From contig CM055753.1 of assembly GCA_029465975.1 (NCBI GenBank), forward strand, positions 2,664,643 through 2,728,642: DNA of 64,000 bases. The letters are read 5' to 3'. The notes beneath the pieces were generated by a model that was not told the DNA's origin, did not search any database, and saw only the letters and a list, made by a program, of their open reading frames with translations. Shown here in pieces: positions 56,636 through 64,000 of this stretch; position 1 is the stretch's first letter, and each line of letters starts with the position of its first letter. This DNA comes from Dallia pectoralis (Eukaryota > Chordata > Actinopteri > Esociformes > Umbridae). Made by a program: the position numbers and the translations under genes.

Positions 56636-58585
56636 CGTTATTTACAGTCTGTGGTAACTGATTATCAGAATACATATTTCATATCGCCACATGCTTTTCT
56701 AGGTTCGTTTAAATAATTAGAATAATCATTACCCTGATTAAAACAAGCTATTTGTCCTGGTGTGTTTGCACTGTTTTTAGTTATGGGTTAGGGTTAGGCC
56801 ACAGAGCATATATTTAGTTTGTTTAGTCATTAATCTTCGTATTTTCTTTAATCCTCTTAACACTCTAATATTCCAGCGTAACCTATACAGACCGTCGTTA
56901 CTTATGGAGAGCCAACTCGTGTGTACAGTACCCGGACCCATTTGGCTAAAACTGTGTTATCACAACTCGCAGGCACCATCTCCTTGACAACTTGTCGTCA
57001 TGGCAATTTAGTCAGAAAATTGTTTATTGTTTGTTTATGAATGTACTCTCAGGTGATATAAATCTGCAGTATAGGGGAAGACTCAAAGGTCGTATGCGTC
57101 CTCTGTGTTATTTGTGTTTCTTTTGCTGTGTAAATACACTTTACCCACGCGCTCCGTTTCCATTAGGGATGATCAGACGAGGGGTATCGATCAACTGTGT
57201 CATATCGCAACCGGATTGGCGCTGAGAGTCAGGCGGCCTCTGCCGTCACTCGGTGGAACTCTCGAACACATCACGCCGCGGTAATTCCTCATTTGTTCAT
57301 TGATGTTCTCTTTCTGGTTGCTAACCTTTAATGTCCAGCATCAAAGAGTTTGTTAGACTGGATATGTAGCGTTACATGTCCTTAACATTCTTCCTGGCAG
57401 TCTGCACTAAATAATAGGTTTCTATGTCTCGCTTGTTGTAGTTCTAGTCTATCCCTGGCATTTCTAGCTCTCTGTTCAATGTTGAACACATAATAATGTA
57501 TTATACCGCGATGGGCTTTGTCATAAGAGCACAGACCTATGCAACTGGTTTAATCAACGTTGACATTTCCATTACCTCTACAAACAGTAATGATAGGATT
57601 TGTGTATAATTTTACACATGCTGTAATATCCATCTTTATAATGTACTTCTTACATTAGAGTTTCGGAGTGTACTATATAATTTGGACTATACATACACTG
57701 ACTAACGTTGATGAGATTTGCTCAGAACAACTCCTTGCAAGTCACAAATCGATTTCGCAAGTTGTTGTACTTATTTATGTCCTGTGTATTTGCTGTATTT
57801 CTTGGTGGTCTTGTGTAATTCATACTTTTAATGAAGAACATTGCTGAATACAACCACTTTCATGCGGCGAAGAACTGAGCAATCTGTTCCAAATCTACAT
57901 TCTAATTTGATAAGGAAAAAACCCCAAAGGCAAAAACACCCCAGTGAATGCTACAGTAAAAATCCACAGAAATGTATGTCAAAATAAACCTGTATGCAAT
58001 ATAGTAATAGCACTTAATTTTCTAAATTGAAAGTCCTCAGATTTCTCACACGGGCATGAGGAGTTTTAGTTTAGACTTTTCCTCCGTTATCAGCTATCCC
58101 CAGCTGCCACGTCCTGACCATCATTTCTAGTCTGTGCTAGGTTCCTGATTGAGGAGCAAGTCAATACAGCCCACAGCGGGGGTTGGGGGGGTGGGGGGTG
58201 AGAGAGACGAGCACAGGAAAACATGCCAATTCTGTTTGGATCACGGTGACCTTCAAATCATCTGATATAAATCATCACTCGTGAAGGGAATCGATAGGTT
58301 TGATGAGCGGGGAGGAATACGGGAGAATTCTACTGCCACGGGAAAGAGGGAAGAAACCGGTCATTAGAAGTTTAACCTAGTCTAGTTAATCTGTTTGTGA
58401 TGTCTTGCTATTTATCGTCACGGTCAGAACAGAGCAGGTGTCACGGGATTCTAAGGTGGGTCAGGACCAACAGATACAGGTTGAGGCTAGCAATAGCTCA
58501 CATTAATGTTGGTCAAGTGTTTGGCTCCAGTCCCCTCGACACTGAATTTATGGTGATGTTGTTTTTTTTTGGTAGCGGAATTGTG
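56636..58585. other. unannotated intergenic stretch
   Basis: No gene recognised. A G-rich tract lies at 58,180-58,200. Confidence 0.4.
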
Positions 58586-58593
58586 GTTAGTTG

Positions 58594-60658
58594 CAGAGGT
58601 GTGGACTCGAGTCATGTGACTTGGACTCGAGTCAGACTCGAGTCATGAATTTGATGACTTCAGACTCGACTCGACAAAATGTACAAAGACTTGCAACTCG
58701 ACTTGGACTTGAACATCAATGACTCGTGACTTCACTTGGACTGGCGCCTTTTGACTCGAGAAGACTCGCTACTTCCCATGAAAACTGGGGAAGAAAATGT
58801 TCACACGGCCGCGCCGCTCTCAGTTTATCTGCATCTGTGAAAAACAAATGCATGCAGAGAGCACGCGCGCTGCCTGCACGACATCCAATCACTGTAGTCC
58901 CACGTTGTTTTGATTGGACATCCAATCACTGTAGTCCCACGTTGTTTTGATTCGACATCCAATCACTGTAGTCCCACATTGTTTTGATTGGACAGCATCC
59001 AAGCAGGCACATACATTGCAAGACAACTAATGAAGCGCAAGCAACAACGCGCCAGTTGGCAAAATGATACCGAAGATAGTTTCGTTTGGCTATAAAAATT
59101 ACGAGGTAGTCGACAAAAAAATTGTTGCAATTTGCAAAACATGTGGGTCGAAGATTACAGACGGAGCTGCGCACGCGCACACGTCTCTATGGAGTCATTC
59201 CAATTATATTATCAGGTTGGTCCAGTTTTTCAGAAGTGATAATTTTGAGGAGTGAGGATTTTATTAATGACATGTTTAAAAAAGTTCAGGCTAAAAGGAC
59301 CCATGTCTATTTGAAAGTTAAACTGTTTTGCAATATGAGGTTAGGGCTGGACAATAATTCAATATCAATATATATATCGCGGTAAAAAAAAATCAATAAC
59401 GGTGATATGATTTCTAAACACATTTTCGATATTTCAATATTTTTGCTGATCTCCAACACGGCAAGTTTAAGCTACAAAATGAGCGCCCATGACCGCAATT
59501 CAAACGTGACTGAACGAGCTTCCATAAGTGAGGAGAAAGCAGACAGTTGATATGAGAGGAAAGACTAATTCAGTGGTAGGGAAGTGGTTCAGCTTTCTGA
59601 GATCTGATAAACTTCAGGTTTCAGCGTGATGCTAAATGTGCCGGAGAATGAGAGGCTCAAAAGCGCATAAAGCCAACATAGGAGCTTGGATCTTCCGCGT
59701 TGACTGGCCCATGACGTCATGATGGACATGCGCTTTTGAGCACTCTCATTCTCCGAGCATGTTGCGACATGCGCGTTCATGAGCTTCTCTCTCGTGTCTC
59801 TTAAACCCACGGTCACGTAGCGAACTCATGAACTCACCTCTTCATTGTCTAACATGTTCACTAACTTTAAACGATATGTTCATAAGAACAAGTTTTGTTG
59901 CAGGAAGTTTTGTGTAAAGAATAATATAATCAGCTTATGTTATTGTTTAAAGTTAAATATATTAATAAGGTCAGTCTCAGAGTCAAATTGCTTATTTGAC
60001 TTTTCTTGTTTGTATAAAGGTTAAAATCAAATAAAAGGTGAACTTTAATTTATTTGTACCGTTTTATTTCTAAAATATTATTTAGTTTTATAGGAGGAGG
60101 CTCAAAAGACTTGGCAAATGTATTTTTCAGAAGATTGTATACAGACATCCGTTGTGGGTGTTCATGGCATTTTTTCTGAGGCTTTTATATTGTTCATATC
60201 GATATCGGAATTATATCGTATCGACCGAAATTAAGAAATATATCGTGATATAAAATTTTGCCATATCGTCCAGCCCTAAGGTCAATACAATACAGGACTG
60301 AAGTTGCTGTGCATTGTTCTAGTGCAATATGCTGTTGAAATACAAGCTTTTTTTGTGAAATTAAATTTTCTGTTTTTTACTGAATTTGATTAATGTCATT
60401 GTATAAAAAGAGGTTTAAATTAATACAAATCTTACAGACATACATGATTTGTATACATTTTATTTCTGTGGTAAGATGACTTGAAATGACTCGAAACTAA
60501 AATGGTAGGACTTTGGACTCGACTTGAGACTTGTTGGCTTTGACTTGTGTCTCGACTCGGGACTTGCCTCATCTTTGACTCGACTTGACTCGGGACTCGA
60601 GGGCAAAGACCTGAGACTTACTTGTGACTTGCATAACAATGACTTTGTCCCACCTCTG
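58594..60658 (+). mobile_element. hAT element, copy 2 (2,065 bp)
   Basis: Same termini and interior as copy 1 with only scattered differences by eye. GTTAGTTG flanks both sides exactly (58,586-58,593 and 60,659-60,666). The distinct target duplication shows an independent insertion rather than segmental duplication. It has a threefold local duplication of an approximately 37 bp segment (ATCCAATCACTGTAGTCCCA) at 58,884-58,995 where copy 1 has one. Confidence 0.92.
59342..60278. mobile_element. nested inverted-repeat element inside hAT copy 2
   Basis: Same element as 47,399-48,333 at the same position, so it was inserted before the composite spread. Confidence 0.65.
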
Positions 60659-60666
60659 GTTAGTTG

Positions 60667-61937
60667 TCACGACCTGAAATCACGGGAGTATAGTTAATAC
60701 ATGTTGAAGAAACTACACTACTGATGTCACTACACAGTCACTACACAATTGCTATTTATGAACACTTGTTTGTGTGTGTGTGTGCGTGTGTGCGTGTGTG
60801 CGTGTGTGCGTGTGCGTGTGTGTGTGTGCGTGCGTGTGTGTGTGTTTACATAAAGGTGTTGATTTGGAAAATGTGTTGACTATCTGTTGTAAGTGACACT
60901 GATCATTTGTGTGCGGTGAGAAATCACCATGTAAAAAGCTACGTTTTATTCACACATCATCTGCAATGTAATTAGTTTGCAGAAAAAACACAATGACAAG
61001 TGCATTTCCTTCTTTTTTTGTCTAATATCACTGCAACTGTCCCCTGTTGTTTTAATTAAACACTGACGGACAATACATGAGATTACAGGAATGATTTGGT
61101 ATAATGTGCTTTCATCGAAAAAAAGAACGGTGTTTAAATCATAAATTGCAATGTAATGTGATTTAATGTGAAAAAACTACAGCGAGTCTATTTAGAATAT
61201 GAGACGTGTTTTTTTTTCAGGATGACAAATGAATTGAGCTGCCTCAAGAGCGAACATTACCATAAACATTTTTATTCCTGAGGAGAATTGCATACACACA
61301 CAAACACAGACCCACACACACACACACACAGACCCACACACACACTTGTGGATGTTTTCTGTTTGTTTAAATAACAAACACGCAGTACGTTCTCAATCGC
61401 AAACCACCCTATAAGCTCTTCAAAATAAATACACAGACAATGTAGGCCCAGGAAACTCGAACGCTTTCCATAGCAATAACTTATCTTTGATCTTTTGTGC
61501 CAAGTCAGAAAAAACAGCCGGCAATCCTTTACAACTGATTTAAAAGATGTCGTTCTCATCTTTGGCGGATCACTTTGTAGCTGATGAGACATATTTGAAA
61601 GACTTAGCCTGCTGAATAGGAGTCTGAAAAGCCAATCTATCTTCCTCTGATTGCTATTGCTCTTGTTCGGAGGATCAAAATGAGTTTCGAGCCCAGATGA
61701 AAAGAAATTGCATTCTAATTTGTCAAAAGCTTGTTTGAAACCTGATAATGACGTTTTCTCTGGACATTCGGCAGCCACTTTAATAGATCACAAATGAACG
61801 ATGATGATGAGGAGAAAAACGCGAATGAGGGAGGCCAATGAAGAAGCTGAAAACATTTCCTTATTTATCATGCCAGGCGGCGCGATTCTGTCTCCGAGGT
61901 CGGTTTTGAATATTTATACTACAGCTTCTACTGAGGA

Positions 61938-61973
<36 letters not shown>

Positions 61974-64000
61974 ATGACATTACAAGTGAAAGTTTTAGTT
62001 GTGTACCCTGGGCAAACTCTCAAATGGCAAGCCTGAGTTAGAGAAATATCTACGGCTGCACCTTCTGCTGCACGTGTCCTTCAGATGTTTATTGTTTCAT
62101 AGGCTTCCCATGTCACTTTGCACCAAACATCCACTGCAAGGCCACGTTGGGGAGGACCAATAGGAAATGCTCTTGCCTACCTTGCAGTGCTCAAACTACT
62201 TCACCTACAATTCTTCCAGGGAGTGTGCGATGATGCGCGTTCACCCAAAACGAACCTCGTAAAGCGCCACAGTTAAGCACAGAATCACGTAAATGCTTGT
62301 GCATTTATTAGTCTGATTTAGAGTCATGACTCATATAAGAGTGGAAGCCCTCTTAAATGTAACGCGTATTTGTGCAGATATAGGAAGGGGCCAATGAGAC
62401 ACAGGGAGGAGGGGATCAGTTAATCAGGTAATAGGTACCACTTAGACACCACTTAATTAGGCGTTAACGAGCGTTCATTTCTGAAAGCCTCTGGTGGCCT
62501 CCAAGACAACCAGACACAATATATGCTATCTAATATATAACTCAGCAGTTTGTTGGCTCGGTGGAGTAAAAATGGTTTGAGTAACAGAAGGGAACCAGAT
62601 AGAGAGACATTGTCTGTATCCTTTGTCACCGTGGTATTTCTACATAACCTCTATTGTAATAGCAAAGGAACAGGATGATCTATTGAAGAGACAATTATTC
62701 AATTTCTTGGTGTTTACAGATTTTCAGTACAGGGTGAAAGTAATTTATGGTAGTGAATTCTGGTAAAATATATATATTGGAGGTACCCCGTAATGATATA
62801 AGCTGATCTCCTCAAATAACGATTTATATTCATAATACTTACTTATATTAGTCATTTGTGTATTGCAGGAAGTCTTATAAATGTTCCTCGATGCATAGAG
62901 ATGAAGTGAATGCATCGAGTTAAATGCAAATCACATTTTGTATCTTATTTCCTAGATGTCGTTAGACTTACTAGTGTTTTGCTGGTTTTGTGGAGGTATA
63001 TGAAAAAGTGGACTTTTGAAAGTGGGAAAAGGAAAGTGACCGTTTCATCTTGACAGAATCTCAGATGATAAATAGTCAGTGATTTTAAACGCGGAAAGAC
63101 ATGCTGTGTCTTCAATAATAAGGTCCATAAAGACGTTTCCCTTGCTGGAGTTTAAATGTCGTCTACCTTTGAACACGTGTCGAGAAGTAGTCAATTGAAA
63201 GATGGGGCTTGGAAATGACCCAAACTGTAAGAAAGCAGCACCAACCGTTGGCTTTAATATAATGAATTGAGACGATTTATTTTATTTTATCAGCCTGTTA
63301 ATCGCTGGGTTATTGCATTACATATGTCATCCATAAAATATTTGAATGAAGCGAAAAAAAAAGCAAATATAATGTCAAATGTCTTACATATTTTTATTGA
63401 TTTACTGCGAATTATTGATGGTGTTTTCCTGTCTGACAGGATTCACAGAAAAGTAGCAAAACACAATTTATCATATGAATGCCTAATGTCCAGTGTTATA
63501 TTGGAGAAAAAATACAGGCAAAGCGCTTTAGACCTGACTGGCCTCACATTAGAAATGTTCTATATTGTACATAATATACATCACCAGTAATTACCCGTAA
63601 TTACCATGAGGGCAGTAGTGAATTAACGCATGCTGCTTTAAATAAAAAAAAGTTTTGATAGGGGTCAGGAACTAATGCCACGACTCTGACTTCAATTCTT
63701 GCAACTTCGATTCATGAGGTATGTAAAGTTTTATAGATGTTTTTTCTAACTTTACCCCTAACCATAATCGTAACTGTGAACTTGTAAAAAGAAATGTGCA
63801 ATAATCCTTACTTTTGTCCGTAACCACACCGGAGCAACCCTTATTTACTGTTTATAGTGCAGAACTTCCCTCACATAGGTTATATTTCATCCACATTTAG
63901 GTGTCAACGTCACCAATTCCGTGACCTATCGGGGACACGCGGCTTAAATCATTTGAAATGTTGTACACGTGTTAGCTTTGACACCTTCTAATATATGAGG
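60667..64000. other. unannotated intergenic stretch with TG/CA microsatellites
   Basis: Microsatellites at 60,769-60,844 (TG with CGTG), 61,293-61,345 (CA with GACC) and 61,939-61,972 (TG). Open frames of 168 (61,272-61,778, minus) and 107 residues (63,267-63,590, plus) show no recognised motif. The longer one ends in microsatellite-encoded Cys-Val repeats. Confidence 0.5.

Noticed and set aside
46711..60658. Interpretation of the two similar 2 kb blocks as a segmental duplication
   Set aside because: Each block has its own different 8 bp target duplication and unrelated flanks, so they are separate transposon insertions.
61272..61778. 168-residue minus-strand ORF
   Set aside because: No recognisable family, a C-terminal part encoded by a CA microsatellite, and no upstream regulatory or splice pattern. 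Most likely chance.
63267..63590. 107-residue plus-strand ORF
   Set aside because: AT-rich, no motif, no context; treated as chance.

Overview
This is eukaryotic, intergenic, repeat-dominated DNA. The best fit is a ray-finned fish, probably in the salmonid/pike part of the tree. The reasons, judged from recalled family sequences rather than a database search, are several degenerate fish-type Tc1 transposases, fish-type hAT elements, a retroposon with the GCGCTTTG...AAAAGCGCTATATAAA tail, and scattered remnants of the short 'GATGCCATTTGGGA' repeats common in those fish. I found no host protein-coding gene, tRNA or rRNA. Most long open frames are shadows of tandem arrays whose unit length is a multiple of three.

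Layout. 1-7.7 kb: a minisatellite, an LTR-like stretch and TE scraps. 7,755-12,777: a nearly complete autonomous-type hAT transposon whose minus-strand transposase is split into ten exons joined by nine GT-AG introns with matching phases; it has two apparent single-base lesions. 13-18 kb: LTR remnants and two minisatellites, one of about 44 x 36 bp. 19.7-25.7 kb: a nested block. A decayed Tc1 (+) is interrupted by a 1.4 kb inverted-repeat element, by a very young 3.4 kb LTR retrotransposon (two 375 bp LTRs that read as identical, CAGAC target duplication) and by a 19 bp minisatellite grown from the transposase itself. 26.6-27.1 kb: a second Tc1 family (-). 28.7-30.1 kb: about 40 x 34 bp. 31.3-32.7 kb: a third Tc1 family (-) carrying two copies of a self-derived 41 bp array around a SINE-like retroposon. 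35-45.8 kb: six further arrays (27, 15, 32, 32, 13 and 55 bp), one split by a 931 bp hAT-like element. 46.7-48.7 and 58.6-60.7 kb: two full-length copies of one hAT family, each with its own perfect 8 bp target duplication and the same nested element. 50.6-55.1 kb: local paralogous segments, one disrupted by a LINE 3' end. 51.7-52.4 kb: another Tc1 remnant.

Nothing here looks like a host pathway or operon. The most unusual items are the LTR element, the ten-exon hAT transposase and the minisatellites that grow out of Tc1 sequence. In the LTR element, four arrays with different periods (24, 27, 24 and 30 bp) share a GCCATC core that is YY1-like and on the coding strand gives repeated Met-Ala-Ala.
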